Positions 54,301 through 62,902 of a stretch of 64,000 nt of DNA are shown piece after piece. Origin of the DNA: G965215055 sp965242685. GTDB lineage: Bacteria; Pseudomonadota; Gammaproteobacteria; UBA4575. A program made the position numbers and the translations under genes. The notes beneath the pieces were generated by a model. The model was given only the letters and a program-made list of their open reading frames with translations, was not told the origin of the DNA and ran no database searches. The stretch's first letter is position 1. Each line of letters opens with the position of its first letter. The stretch is from assembly GCA_965242685.1 (NCBI GenBank), contig OZ251487.1, positions 124,001 to 188,000 of the forward strand. Reading direction: 5' to 3'.

Positions 54301-55212
54301 ATGGCGGACCGACGACTACGGGTATTCTACACGGTTGCGAAGCAGCTCAGCTTTACCAAAGCGGCGGAAACGCTACACATGACACAGCCGGCCGTAACCT
54401 TTCAGGTACGGCAACTAGAAGAATACTTTAATACCCGCCTATTTGATCGCACCCACAACCGCGTCACCCTAACCGAGGCGGGACGCAAGTGCTACGGATA
54501 CGCCGAAGACATATTCGAGCGCTACGCCGAAATGGAAAACGCCGTCAAAGAGATCACCGGAGACGCAAGCGGCACGTTGACCCTGGGCGCAAGCACCACC
54601 ATCGCCGAATACATGCTGCCGAGTCTGCTTAGGGGCTTTACCCGCGAATACCCCGATATTCAATTACGGCTCAAGGTATCCAACACCGAAGGCATCGTCT
54701 CGATGGTAGAAAACAGCATGATCGACCTCGGCATCGTCGAAGGGCCGGTCACCAACAAAAACCTGCTGGTGGAAGTATGCCGTATCGACCACCTGGTGGT
54801 GATCGTGCCTACCGAGCACGAATTGGCCGGGCGAGAAGTCATCGCTATGGAAGAATTGATACGCTATCCGTTCATCTTTCGGGAGGAAGGTTCAGGCACC
54901 CGCGACGTGATCCTCAAGCACGTCAGCAGGCTGGGATTGGATAAGAACAGCCTGCATATCTGCATGGAACTTGGCAGTCCCGAATCGATCAAAGGCGCCG
55001 TCGAAGTAGGCATGGGCGTCTCAATCGTCTCCAGCGTCACCATTGAAAAAGAACTAAAACTGGCGACCTTGAGCAAGGTTGCCCTCGATCCGCCGCTGGA
55101 GCGCGCCTTCTCCTTTGTTCGGCAGCGACAGCGGTTTCAACTACGCGCGATGGAAGAACTACTGGAATACGCGCGCGGCTACTGCCAGCCAGAAAAACAG
55201 GCAATATCCTAG
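54301..55212 (+). CDS. LysR-type transcriptional regulator
   Basis: A 303-residue regulator. N-terminal winged helix (RVFYTVAKQLSFTKAAETL, PAVTFQVRQLEEYFNTRLF) and a C-terminal effector domain (GTLTLGASTTIAEYMLP, FREEGSGTRDVIL). It resembles the CysL/CbbR branch in style. The target is unknown; the divergent gene is proS, 279 bases away, which is not a usual target. Its last bases CTAG (55209-55212) are shared with the stop of the convergent gene. Confidence 0.93.
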   Translation: MADRRLRVFYTVAKQLSFTKAAETLHMTQPAVTFQVRQLEEYFNTRLFDRTHNRVTLTEAGRKCYGYAEDIFERYAEMENAVKEITGDASGTLTLGASTTIAEYMLPSLLRGFTREYPDIQLRLKVSNTEGIVSMVENSMIDLGIVEGPVTNKNLLVEVCRIDHLVVIVPTEHELAGREVIAMEELIRYPFIFREEGSGTRDVILKHVSRLGLDKNSLHICMELGSPESIKGAVEVGMGVSIVSSVTIEKELKLATLSKVALDPPLERAFSFVRQRQRFQLRAMEELLEYARGYCQPEKQAIS

Positions 55213-55604
55213 CCGTCTGGATACAGACGTTTAAAAATCTGCACGGAATCTTCAGGCCAGCCAAGTAGATCCTGTACCTTACGGCATCGATCCCGTACCT
55301 CAACGAGCCGATTTTGTACCTCAACGTGACCACCTTTAGAACCGAGTTTAGAAGCATAGACATAGAAATTGCTGCCCGCTATTGGCGTCGGCTCTTTGCC
55401 TAATAGACGCGACATCTCCTCCTTTTCCGAATCCAGATAGATACCCAGCTTTTTGCGTTTAGGGAACGGCATGGATTTAAACGTGGAGTTAAATTTGGCG
55501 GGGTCATGCTTGTAAGCCTCGTCAAAGAAAGCTCTCAGGAAGTCAGTCCAATATTTTACTTTATATCTTTTTGTAATTTGTATGTGTGTTAGCTCTGGGT
55601 TCAT
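55209..55604 (-). CDS. duplicated C-terminal domain of the HsdR-N gene
   Basis: A 131-codon open frame whose product matches the last 130 residues of the gene before it: THIQI, FDEAYKHDPAKFNSTF, DSEKEEMSR, LLGWPEDSVQIF and the same end PDG. It follows the first gene at a shift of 409 bases, with the stop codon and flanking bases (CCTAGCCGTC) repeated too, so it is a tandem copy of the 3' end. ATG 55604 has no ribosome binding site, and expression is uncertain. It overlaps the lysR stop by 4 bases. Confidence 0.6.
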   Translation of the reverse strand: MNPELTHIQITKRYKVKYWTDFLRAFFDEAYKHDPAKFNSTFKSMPFPKRKKLGIYLDSEKEEMSRLLGKEPTPIAGSNFYVYASKLGSKGGHVEVQNRLVEVRDRCRKVQDLLGWPEDSVQIFKRLYPDG

Positions 55605-55617
55605 TGCAGGCGGTATC

Positions 55618-56772
55618 CTAGCCGTCCGGCCACAGACGTTGATCTCCCCTAAAAATCTGCACGGAGTCTTCACGCCAACCGAGTAGCTCCCGCACCTCAC
55701 GGATCGATTCTTTAATTGTTTTAGCACTGGCGTTGATATAAAAGTATAAGCTGCTATTTGCTACTGGTGTTGGCGCCGGTTTTTTATTTTTAGGTAAACG
55801 CGACATTTCCTCCTTTTCCGAATCCTGATAGATACCTATAGTCCTCCTGTTGCCTCTGTAGGGTGTGGAGACAAACGTGGAGGTAAACGTGGCGGGGTCA
55901 TATTTATAGGCCTCGTCAAGGAAAGTTTTCATGCATTTTTTCCAACTTTTTGCTTTATGTCTTTGTCCTCGTATCTGTATATGTGTTGGCTTTGTGTATT
56001 TTTTCCGTTCGGATGGGTCTGGGTCTGATGATGGCGCATCTGTATCATGTGGGGATGTTCTATCAACCTCGGCAGAAACGGCGGGCGATGGCTGGATCGT
56101 TGCACGTTCCTTGAGAAATTTTACGATCTCTTCAGTAGAGACATAGGTGCCGGTTGAGTCTTTAATACTTTTTCGCAATGCACTGACCAGTTTCGGGTCA
56201 CCGGATGTCATCAGTGCCTTCCATTTGGTGGCCATGAGGCGGCGAATCCGTTTCTTTTCGGCAAGTGTCTGGGCGCCACTGTCGGAAACCTTGTCCCGAC
56301 TCAGCAATTTCCACAGCTTACTGCCGCAGCCATGGACATCCTCCTCGTCAATGTTGATCGCCTCTGCCAGAGGTGACTCATCCATCTTCGAGTTTTCACC
56401 GAAATAGTAAATGTGCCATTCCTTACCGTTGCTTAGCACCCCAAGGGAAACTTCAGCTATTTTGCAATAATCTTTTAGTTGTTTAAGCATTTCGTAATAA
56501 TTTTGATGGTCTACGTCCATCGCCTTGGTAGGGGCTTTGGTTTCAATCAGGACGAGCGGCTTGCCGCCGGAAAACAGGGCAATGTCTGCATGGCCTCTCA
56601 TGTGCCCCCCTACACGATATTCCAGTTGTACTTCATCGGGATCGGTGGTGTCCCAGCCCAAGGCCCGAAGCATAGGAAAAATGATCGATAGTTTGGCTGT
56701 ACTTTCATTCATATTCGTCGCATTGATGGTCTTGATCCGTTCAATTTCGGTTTCGATGGTTTCGATACTCAT
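55618..56772 (-). CDS. HsdR N-terminal-type nuclease-domain protein
   Basis: A 384-residue protein. Residues 1-140 match the type I restriction HsdR N-terminal domain (PD-(D/E)XK fold) with D63 in HADIALF and E77-T-K79 in VLIETKA as probable catalytic residues. A linker rich in Pro, Ser and Asp (about 235-260) leads to a C-terminal domain (THIQIRG..., KAKSWKKCMKTFLDEAYKYD, LLGWREDSVQIF) found in several restriction-related proteins. No helicase part and no hsdM or hsdS are near, so it is a stand-alone member. Function unproven; defence is likely. Confidence 0.75.
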   Translation of the reverse strand: MSIETIETEIERIKTINATNMNESTAKLSIIFPMLRALGWDTTDPDEVQLEYRVGGHMRGHADIALFSGGKPLVLIETKAPTKAMDVDHQNYYEMLKQLKDYCKIAEVSLGVLSNGKEWHIYYFGENSKMDESPLAEAINIDEEDVHGCGSKLWKLLSRDKVSDSGAQTLAEKKRIRRLMATKWKALMTSGDPKLVSALRKSIKDSTGTYVSTEEIVKFLKERATIQPSPAVSAEVDRTSPHDTDAPSSDPDPSERKKYTKPTHIQIRGQRHKAKSWKKCMKTFLDEAYKYDPATFTSTFVSTPYRGNRRTIGIYQDSEKEEMSRLPKNKKPAPTPVANSSLYFYINASAKTIKESIREVRELLGWREDSVQIFRGDQRLWPDG

Positions 56773-56825
56773 TGCAAAGGCCCGGGTTATTTTTGGAAGG
56801 GTTTAACTATACCACACGGCTTATT

Positions 56826-56840
56826 GAGTGACATTCACTC
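56826..56840. promoter_or_regulatory. small inverted repeat between HsdR-N gene and permease gene
   Basis: GAGTGA-CAT-TCACTC, a perfect 6-bp inverted repeat in the divergent intergenic space. It could be an operator; no reliable promoter boxes were assigned. Confidence 0.35.
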
Positions 56841-56891
56841 CGTTTATGCAATAATCTGGCATACTCACGGCACACGTGATGAAAACATTTG

Positions 56892-57965
56892 ATGTTCGCA
56901 TACCTTAAAGGCTGGTATCACCGCCATTTCTCGGACCCGCAAGTGGTCATCCTTGCGCTGTGTCTGTTGATCGGCCTGGCGCTCATCCTGTTTGCCGGCG
57001 GCATCCTCGCGCCGATCCTGATCAGCATCGTGATCGCCTACGTCCTGGATGGCGCGGTGGAGATCCTACAACGCGGCAGAATGCCACGATTATTTGCCAC
57101 CATCCTGGTATTTTTCGCCTTTATGCTGTCGTTGTTGTTGGCACTGCTGGCGCTGGTACCGAAATTATCGCAGCAATTTACCCAGTTCTTCCGCGAGCTG
57201 CCGACCATGATCGCGCAAGGGCAAAACCTCTTGGTGCAGTTGCCCGAAAAATATCCGAGCCTTGCGCAGCTATTCACCGAACAACAAGTCGAAGAACTTA
57301 TCCGGGCGGTGCAGTCGCAACTCATTTCGGCGGGTCAGCAATTTATCAGTCAGCCGCTGGAATCCGTCGTCGGTTTGATCACCATCATGGTGTACCTGAT
57401 CCTGCTGCCCCTGCTGGTGTTTTTCTTTCTCAAGGACAAATACCAGATCCTTGACTGGATGAAGGGCTTTTTCCCCTCCGACCGCGAATTGACCAAGCAG
57501 GTATGGTTTGAAGTCAATCAGAAAATGGCGAGTTACATACGCGGCAAGTTTATCGAGATCCTGATCGTCTGGTTCGTGACCTACATCACATTCATACTCT
57601 TTGGTTTCAACTACGCGATGTTGCTCTCGTTCCTGGTGGGCGTGTCGGTCATCGTTCCCTACGTCGGCGCCGTGGTGGTTGCCGTGCCGATAGCCTTCGT
57701 GGCCTACTTTCAATGGGGCATCGGGCCGCAGTTCGCCTACGTGCTGATCGCCTATGCGGTGATCCAATTTTTGGATGGCAACATCCTGGTGCCGCTATTG
57801 TTTTCCGAAGTCGTCAACCTGCACCCCGTCGCCATCATTGGGGCGGTGTTGATCTTCGGCGGTATCTGGGGGTTGTGGGGGATATTTTTTGCGATCCCGT
57901 TGGCGACGCTCATCAATGCCGTGATCAAGGCCTGGCCGAGTCGCAACGGCGCTGCCGCCGCATAA
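56892..57965 (+). CDS. AI-2E family transporter (PerM-like permease)
   Basis: A 357-residue membrane protein with about eight helices, two near the N terminus (VVILALCLLIGLALILFAGG) and the rest in the C-terminal half, plus a soluble part with amphipathic helices (residues 95-150). PerM/AI-2E proteins export or exchange small solutes; some move autoinducer-2 or sodium/protons. Located just before dapA as in many gammaproteobacteria. ATG 56892; TTG 56889 is one codon earlier. Confidence 0.93.
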   Translation: MFAYLKGWYHRHFSDPQVVILALCLLIGLALILFAGGILAPILISIVIAYVLDGAVEILQRGRMPRLFATILVFFAFMLSLLLALLALVPKLSQQFTQFFRELPTMIAQGQNLLVQLPEKYPSLAQLFTEQQVEELIRAVQSQLISAGQQFISQPLESVVGLITIMVYLILLPLLVFFFLKDKYQILDWMKGFFPSDRELTKQVWFEVNQKMASYIRGKFIEILIVWFVTYITFILFGFNYAMLLSFLVGVSVIVPYVGAVVVAVPIAFVAYFQWGIGPQFAYVLIAYAVIQFLDGNILVPLLFSEVVNLHPVAIIGAVLIFGGIWGLWGIFFAIPLATLINAVIKAWPSRNGAAAA

Positions 57966-58040
57966 CGGGCGGCTTGTCACGCCATGATTTCATTTGTATT
58001 ATCATTGACTTCCTGTTCAACGCTCCCTGTGAGGTAAGCC

Positions 58041-58916
58041 GTGTTCAAAGGTAGCATGGTCGCCGTTGCAACGCCCATGCGCGAGGACGGCGAGATCGAT
58101 TACGATTGTCTGGCGCAATACATAGAATTTCACATCGAAAACGGCACTGATGCGCTGGTGCCCGCCGGCACCACCGGAGAATCGGCGACGCTCACCCACG
58201 AGGAGCATTGCGAAGTCATTCGCTTCGTCGTCGAATGCGTGCGGGGGCGCGTGCCCGTGATCGCCGGCACCGGCGCCAACTCCACGCGCGAGGCCATCGA
58301 GCTGACCCAATGCGCCAGGGACGCCGGCGCCGACGCCTGCCTGCTGGTAACGCCCTACTACAACAAACCGACGCAACGGGGCCTGATCCTGCACCATCGG
58401 GCGGTTGCCGAGGCCGTTGACATCCCGCAGATCCTCTACAACGTGCCCGGGCGGACGGCTTGCGACATGCTGCCCGAAACCGTGATCGAGCTGTCGCACG
58501 TCGCCAACATCATCGGCATCAAAGAGGCCACCGGCGAGGTCGGGCGCTGCACGAGACTGAGTGCCGAAAGCCGTGACGGATTCCTGCTGATCAGCGGCGA
58601 CGACGCCACCGCGATGGAATTTCTACTGGCGGGCGGGCACGGCGTGATCACCGTGACCGGCAACGTGGCGCCGAAACTGTTTCACGAAATGTGCGCCGCC
58701 TGTTTGGCAAAAGATCGTACCCGCGCGCGGCAAATCAATGCTAAACTAGAGCGGTTGAACAAAGATTTATTCGTGGAATCCAACCCTATCCCCGTCAAGT
58801 GGTGCCTACATGAAATGGGACTATTTCCGAACGGCATACGGCTGCCGATGACGCGCCTGTCGGATACTTTTCACGCCACCTTACGCGAGGCGTTACGCGC
58901 CGCCGACGCCATTTGA
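58041..58916 (+). CDS. dapA: 4-hydroxy-tetrahydrodipicolinate synthase
   Basis: A 291-residue TIM-barrel aldolase that joins pyruvate and aspartate semialdehyde, the first step to diaminopimelate and lysine. Motifs: GTTGESATLTHEEH, TPYYNKPTQRG with the catalytic Tyr, IKEATGEVGR with the Schiff-base Lys. Starts at GTG 58041 behind GAGG. Provides the substrate for MurE. bamC follows after 14 bases. Confidence 0.97.
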   Translation: MFKGSMVAVATPMREDGEIDYDCLAQYIEFHIENGTDALVPAGTTGESATLTHEEHCEVIRFVVECVRGRVPVIAGTGANSTREAIELTQCARDAGADACLLVTPYYNKPTQRGLILHHRAVAEAVDIPQILYNVPGRTACDMLPETVIELSHVANIIGIKEATGEVGRCTRLSAESRDGFLLISGDDATAMEFLLAGGHGVITVTGNVAPKLFHEMCAACLAKDRTRARQINAKLERLNKDLFVESNPIPVKWCLHEMGLFPNGIRLPMTRLSDTFHATLREALRAADAI

Positions 58917-58930
58917 TCACAGTCACCGAA

Positions 58931-60010
58931 ATGAAAACAGAGAATCGCCCGCCAATGTTACGAATTACACTCTTGATCATCATACTGCTGACGACCGTAA
59001 GCGGTTGCGGCTTCTGGAACTCCGCCAACAAATATATGGGCAGCGGCTCTACCAATCCACTCGAGGCGCCGCCGGATCTGGTCACGCCCGAGTGGGAAGA
59101 AAGCCTTCAGATTCCCAGGACGGCCAACGACAGGATCAGTGCATTGGAAACCCAAGGCCCGGCACTGGGCGCGGCTGTTTTGCCCGAATTTCTGAACGTG
59201 CGCGTGCGCCGCGAAGGGCCGACGCGCTGGCTGGAGGCCGACACCGATCCGGTCACCCTGTGGCCGTTGTTACGCAAATTCTTACAGGACGAAGGGTTTG
59301 AGATCGCCGCCGATGAGCCGGTGATCGGCTATCTCGAAACGCATTGGAAACAAAACCTGGGCCGTTCCACCGAGACCGAACGCCAACAGGAAAGCTTTGA
59401 CATCGTCGGCGAAAAACTACGCATACGCCTTGAACGTCAGCCCAACGCCGTTACCAACATATTTCTAACGCAGCGCGGCACAGAAGTTGCCGCGATCAAC
59501 GAAGACGATCAGATCCTGTGGAAGCCCAAACCGCACGACGACGAGCGCGAGGCCGAAATGCTGATCCGCCTGATGGAATTTCTCGGCACCTCAAAAGAGG
59601 ACGCAAAACGCAAGTTTGCCGACGTAAACCAACAATTCCTATTTCTCGACATTCGGGACATCGGCGGGGTTCCCGTGTTACTGGTCGGCGACATATTTTC
59701 CCGCGTATGGCGCAGCACCGGCGTGGCACTGGACCGTTCGGGACTTTTCGTTGAAGACCACAACCGCAGCCAAGGCGTCTACCACGTCTCCCTGGATCCC
59801 GCCAAAATCGAGTTTGACGCCCAACAAGCACCCGCCGACGAAGCCGCACAAAAAACGTTCTATGAAATTCACCTGCTGAGCAAGGGCAAGCAGACCCTGA
59901 TCACCGCCCACGGAGCCGACAAAGACGCCGCCGCACTGACTGCCGAAGCCGCGAGAAAAGTACTACAACGCATCCTCGCCGCCTATCCGGGCAGCTACCC
60001 GAGCACCTAG
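58931..60010 (+). CDS. bamC: outer-membrane assembly lipoprotein BamC
   Basis: A 359-residue lipoprotein of the BAM complex (formerly NlpB). The lipobox TVSGC gives Cys26 from ATG 58931 or Cys18 from ATG 58955. Two helix-grip domains follow (residues 90-200 and 230-340). The order dapA-bamC is typical of gammaproteobacteria; the usual next gene purC is absent, replaced by the island from 60011. Confidence 0.93.
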   Translation: MKTENRPPMLRITLLIIILLTTVSGCGFWNSANKYMGSGSTNPLEAPPDLVTPEWEESLQIPRTANDRISALETQGPALGAAVLPEFLNVRVRREGPTRWLEADTDPVTLWPLLRKFLQDEGFEIAADEPVIGYLETHWKQNLGRSTETERQQESFDIVGEKLRIRLERQPNAVTNIFLTQRGTEVAAINEDDQILWKPKPHDDEREAEMLIRLMEFLGTSKEDAKRKFADVNQQFLFLDIRDIGGVPVLLVGDIFSRVWRSTGVALDRSGLFVEDHNRSQGVYHVSLDPAKIEFDAQQAPADEAAQKTFYEIHLLSKGKQTLITAHGADKDAAALTAEAARKVLQRILAAYPGSYPST

Positions 60011-60047
60011 CCCTAGCCTCATCAGTTGGGGCAAACAAAAAGTTAAG

Positions 60048-60563
60048 ATGAATAATTACGAAAAATGGGTACATGTCCTTCGGTGGGAAGATTATCAGCA
60101 AGGGAAAGGGCAATTACGTACCGAAGATAATAAGTTTTGTTGCCTTGGTGTAGCGGTGGATTTATATGCCAAGTCTAAAGGCATGGAATGGACGGGCACT
60201 GCTTGGGAAAAATGGAAAATTGTTAGGGAGAGTGAGAAAGACTTTATAGATGAAAATGGAAACAATTGGGAAATTAAAGTTATGGAAATACTTGGGTCGG
60301 AAGACTCGATGCCTTTGGAAGTAGGTGAATGGCTTGAGATAAATGAAGAAAATATCGACATTGGGTATATGGGATTTAAGCCTCACCTAAATAAAAACAG
60401 CAGTCAACACAACTGGGATGGCAAGGAAGGATGTTATAACAGATTAACTGCTATAAACGATTCCGGGATTTTCAACTTCCCCTCTATAGCCTTTATTCTT
60501 GAGACCCATCAAGACATTACTGTACTTCCCCCTGAAGAAAACGACCCAAACAAAGGGAATTGA
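60048..60563 (+). CDS. phage/plasmid-type small protein
   Basis: A 171-residue protein with a common accessory-genome N terminus: WVHVLRWEDYQQGKGQLR then NKFCCLGVAVDLY. Proteins with this W-x(n)-G-x-L-R and CCLGV pattern are frequent in phages and plasmids but have no known role. The sequence is clearly A+T-richer than dapA and bamC before it. The next gene begins within its 3' end in another frame. Confidence 0.75.
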   Translation: MNNYEKWVHVLRWEDYQQGKGQLRTEDNKFCCLGVAVDLYAKSKGMEWTGTAWEKWKIVRESEKDFIDENGNNWEIKVMEILGSEDSMPLEVGEWLEINEENIDIGYMGFKPHLNKNSSQHNWDGKEGCYNRLTAINDSGIFNFPSIAFILETHQDITVLPPEENDPNKGN

Positions 60564-61473
60564 AATAAACACCTTTACAGTTATAGATGTTGAGACCGCG
60601 AATTGCGATCAAACAAGCGTTTGCCAGATTGGTATTGCCCATGTAAATAATGGTGCGATAACCGATGAGTGGAAGTCATACGTCAATCCACTTCAAGCAT
60701 TCGATCCTTTTAATGTATCCATACATAGAATTACGAAAGAGATGGTCGCCGACAGCCCGACAATGGGTGATATACAAAAGGAACTTCAACAACAATTAGA
60801 TGGAAGAATAATTGTAAGTCACGGGGCGTTCGACCGGAATGCTCTCAAGCATGTTCTTTTTAATCACCAATGGTTGAATAGTATGAAAATTATTCGCCGT
60901 GCTTATCCTGAAAAATATGGAAAAAGAGGATACAGATTAGCCAATCTTGCAAAGGACTTTGGAATAACTCTCAAACATCATGATGCATTAGAAGATGCCA
61001 AAGCAACGGCGGATATTCTTTTAGAGATTTTAGATGATACAAAGACAACAATTGACTATTGGGTTGATCGGGTTAAAGAACCAATTACTCCTTATAAAAG
61101 GAAAGCGTATAAAAGAAAAGCGGGAACATCTGCACCCCCTATAAAACTTCAAGGTATAGAGGATGGCCCTTTAAGTGGACATACAGTTGTGTTTACTGGC
61201 GAATTGGCAATGACACGTAAAGAGTCGGCAGAGAAAGCCTCTGCGGAAGGTTGTAATGTCGAGCCTGGAGTGACAAAAAGAACAACAATGTTGGTTGTCG
61301 GAACACAAAAATCAAGAATGATTGCACCTGGTGATAAGAGCAGTAAACATAAGAAAGCTGAGAAATATATTGAAAAAGGGCAGGAGATTGAGATTTTGAC
61401 AGAAGAAAATTTTCTCCAACTGATTGAAATGGGGAAAACCAGGCTTGGTTATGATGAAGCGGGTTTTAATTAG
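60499..61473 (+). CDS. DEDDh exonuclease with C-terminal BRCT domain
   Basis: A 324-residue product from TTG 60499. Residues 25-180: 3'-5' exonuclease of the DnaQ class with D30-V-E32, D112 (HGAFDRN) and H161...D166 (HHDALEDA). Residues 222-312: BRCT domain (GPLSGHTVVFTGELAMTRKE). A basic linker (KRKAYKRKAG) joins them. There is no ATG before the exonuclease motif, so the true start is uncertain (TTG, or a rare ATT just before EINTF). The C-terminal end GYDEAGFN begins a repeat broken by a one-base frame change (see 61474-61561). Likely processes damaged or foreign DNA. Confidence 0.8.
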   Translation: MRPIKTLLYFPLKKTTQTKGIEINTFTVIDVETANCDQTSVCQIGIAHVNNGAITDEWKSYVNPLQAFDPFNVSIHRITKEMVADSPTMGDIQKELQQQLDGRIIVSHGAFDRNALKHVLFNHQWLNSMKIIRRAYPEKYGKRGYRLANLAKDFGITLKHHDALEDAKATADILLEILDDTKTTIDYWVDRVKEPITPYKRKAYKRKAGTSAPPIKLQGIEDGPLSGHTVVFTGELAMTRKESAEKASAEGCNVEPGVTKRTTMLVVGTQKSRMIAPGDKSSKHKKAEKYIEKGQEIEILTEENFLQLIEMGKTRLGYDEAGFN

Positions 61474-61561
61474 GGATGGGTACGATATAAGAGGATATGA
61501 TAAGGAAGGCTTTGATAAAGAAGGGTATCACAGACAAGGATATCGTAAAGAAGCTACATAA
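61474..61561 (+). pseudogene. out-of-frame pentapeptide-repeat tail of the exonuclease-BRCT gene
   Basis: In the +1 frame, right after the exonuclease stop, come GYDIR, GYDKE, GFDKE, GYHRQ and GYRKE, then AT and TAA (61559-61561). The last residues before the stop, GYDEA and GFN, have the same period of five (G, Tyr/Phe, Asp, two variable). Removing one T near 61470 joins them as GFNRD-GYDIR without a break. So the gene seems to have lost its tail through a single base, or uses frameshifting. Confidence 0.8.
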
Positions 61562-61646
61562 AAACTAATAGCTAATATTCACTATCACTGTTTCCACTGT
61601 CGCATACCCTACATACGAAGTCTCCAAGCGGAAATTTTAGGAAACT

Positions 61647-61664
61647 ATATACAATTCTAACCAA
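61647..61664 (+). repeat. left arm of an 18-bp inverted repeat
   Basis: ATATACAATTCTAACCAA is the exact reverse complement of 63855-63872. The pair encloses 2.2 kb with the membrane protein, restriction enzyme and methyltransferase genes. No target duplication is visible beside the arms. 61562-61646 and 61665-61724 hold nothing recognised. Confidence 0.9.
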
Positions 61665-61724
61665 GTAAGGTTTTCAGTATTGCTCTGACTTTTATCCGGA
61701 CGAATTAGAAGGGAGAAACGGAAC

Positions 61725-62054
61725 TTATTTGCCCTGTGCTGTGGCGGCGGCTGGTGTGCTGTCGGTCTGGGGTTGTTGGCTTGCCATCATTTTTTCAAGC
61801 CCACCTATGCTTTGTTTGATGTCGCCTATACTTTGGATTACGCCCACAACTAAACCACGTAATTCCCGTTGCTCTGTGTCGTGTTTCTCAATGCTTTTGT
61901 TGATGGCTTCCATCTTTGTATTGATATTGGTTTCCATACCATCAATTCGGTCTTTCATGCCTCTAATTTGGAAACTGAAAATAATCCAAGTCAACACAAA
62001 GCCAAACACTACGCCCGCCTCGCCATATTTATCTATCAATTCTGTAATGCCCAT
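61725..62054 (-). CDS. small membrane-anchored coiled-coil protein
   Basis: A 109-residue protein with one N-terminal membrane helix (AGVVFGFVLTWIIFSFQI, about residues 13-30) followed by a long coiled coil (MKDRIDGMETNINTKMEAIN, IQSIGDIKQSIGGLEKMM) and a Pro/Ala/Gln tail. Phage accessory proteins near lysis genes have a similar build, but no homologue can be named. It shares strand and bracket with the restriction-modification genes. Function unknown. Confidence 0.65.
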   Translation of the reverse strand: MGITELIDKYGEAGVVFGFVLTWIIFSFQIRGMKDRIDGMETNINTKMEAINKSIEKHDTEQRELRGLVVGVIQSIGDIKQSIGGLEKMMASQQPQTDSTPAAATAQGK

Positions 62055-62311
62055 TGCTTACTCTGTACCTGTTCTTTGTTGTGGACGTGTGCCGTCACTT
62101 TTTCATGGTAACCGAAATAGCATTGAAATGCCGGAACGATCTAGAGGCTTCGCGTATCACTCGGTATAGTGTCCATTACCAGGTGAAAATATATACGTAT
62201 AGAGCTGCGCACCTGGCGCGACATCCAAGCACTTAGCCCCTGCACCCATCCATCCAGGCGGGGGCAACAAGGGGGAGAAAGGGTTGGTCTTTATCCTTAA
62301 AAATATGGGAA

Positions 62312-62902
62312 TTATATACTTGACACCGTAAAGTGATTGCCCTCAATAGGCATAACGGGTTCAGCAACCGAAAATGTATAATCTTTCAACTTGTGTAGCA
62401 ATTCATCATATTCTGGTTTTGTTGCGATAATACATTCAGTTAATCCAGCAACATCCCCTTTTATTATCTTGTTTTTTATTCTCATTGCTTCCTTTTCAGA
62501 CAATGTGATTAAATAGTTCTCGGCGTTTCTATACACTTGCCTAAGTGCCGATCCTTCAAGGTCTGCTTGTTTGTATCTTTCCCTAAGAGACGTCTTCATA
62601 GTTAATACTACTGGCCTCTTAGGGTTGTATAACGCAACGTCAAAGTCAGCATTTGGGACACGCTCAAATTTAGCCTGATAGTAAAAAGGGCTTATGCCTT
62701 CACGGGCTAAAGTTTCGCAAACCAGATACTCGAATATACGCCCGTTTGTGCTTGGATTGTTCCGGTCCCGGTGTTCACTACGATACAACCCGTAGGCGTC
62801 TTGTATAAACGTGTGTGGATCGCGATAGGTTATACTTCCCAACAAGCTGCTATAGATTGCCTTGCTTTGCCCTTTCGTGAGGGTGCAAATAACGCTCCGC
62901 AT
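62312..62902 (-). CDS. probable type II restriction endonuclease
   Basis: A 196-residue protein that overlaps the methyltransferase gene by 73 bases, as restriction partners often do. A nuclease-like core is seen: E59 (RIFEYLVCETL), then D86/D88 (PNADFDVALY) and VVLTMKTSLRERYKQAD with K103. The T-x-K in place of E-x-K and the KTSLRERYKQ stretch fit a known branch of PD-(D/E)XK restriction enzymes. Recognition site unknown. Confidence 0.72.
   Translation of the reverse strand: MRSVICTLTKGQSKAIYSSLLGSITYRDPHTFIQDAYGLYRSEHRDRNNPSTNGRIFEYLVCETLAREGISPFYYQAKFERVPNADFDVALYNPKRPVVLTMKTSLRERYKQADLEGSALRQVYRNAENYLITLSEKEAMRIKNKIIKGDVAGLTECIIATKPEYDELLHKLKDYTFSVAEPVMPIEGNHFTVSSI

Noticed and set aside
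55605..55727. Upstream extension of the small frame ending at 55209 into the HsdR-N gene
   Set aside because: It reads the first gene's tail in another frame and the product has no resemblance to the family before MNPELTHIQI.
60499..60563. Programmed frameshift joining the small phage-type gene to the exonuclease
   Set aside because: No slippery sequence or structure seen in the overlap; a rare start codon is simpler.
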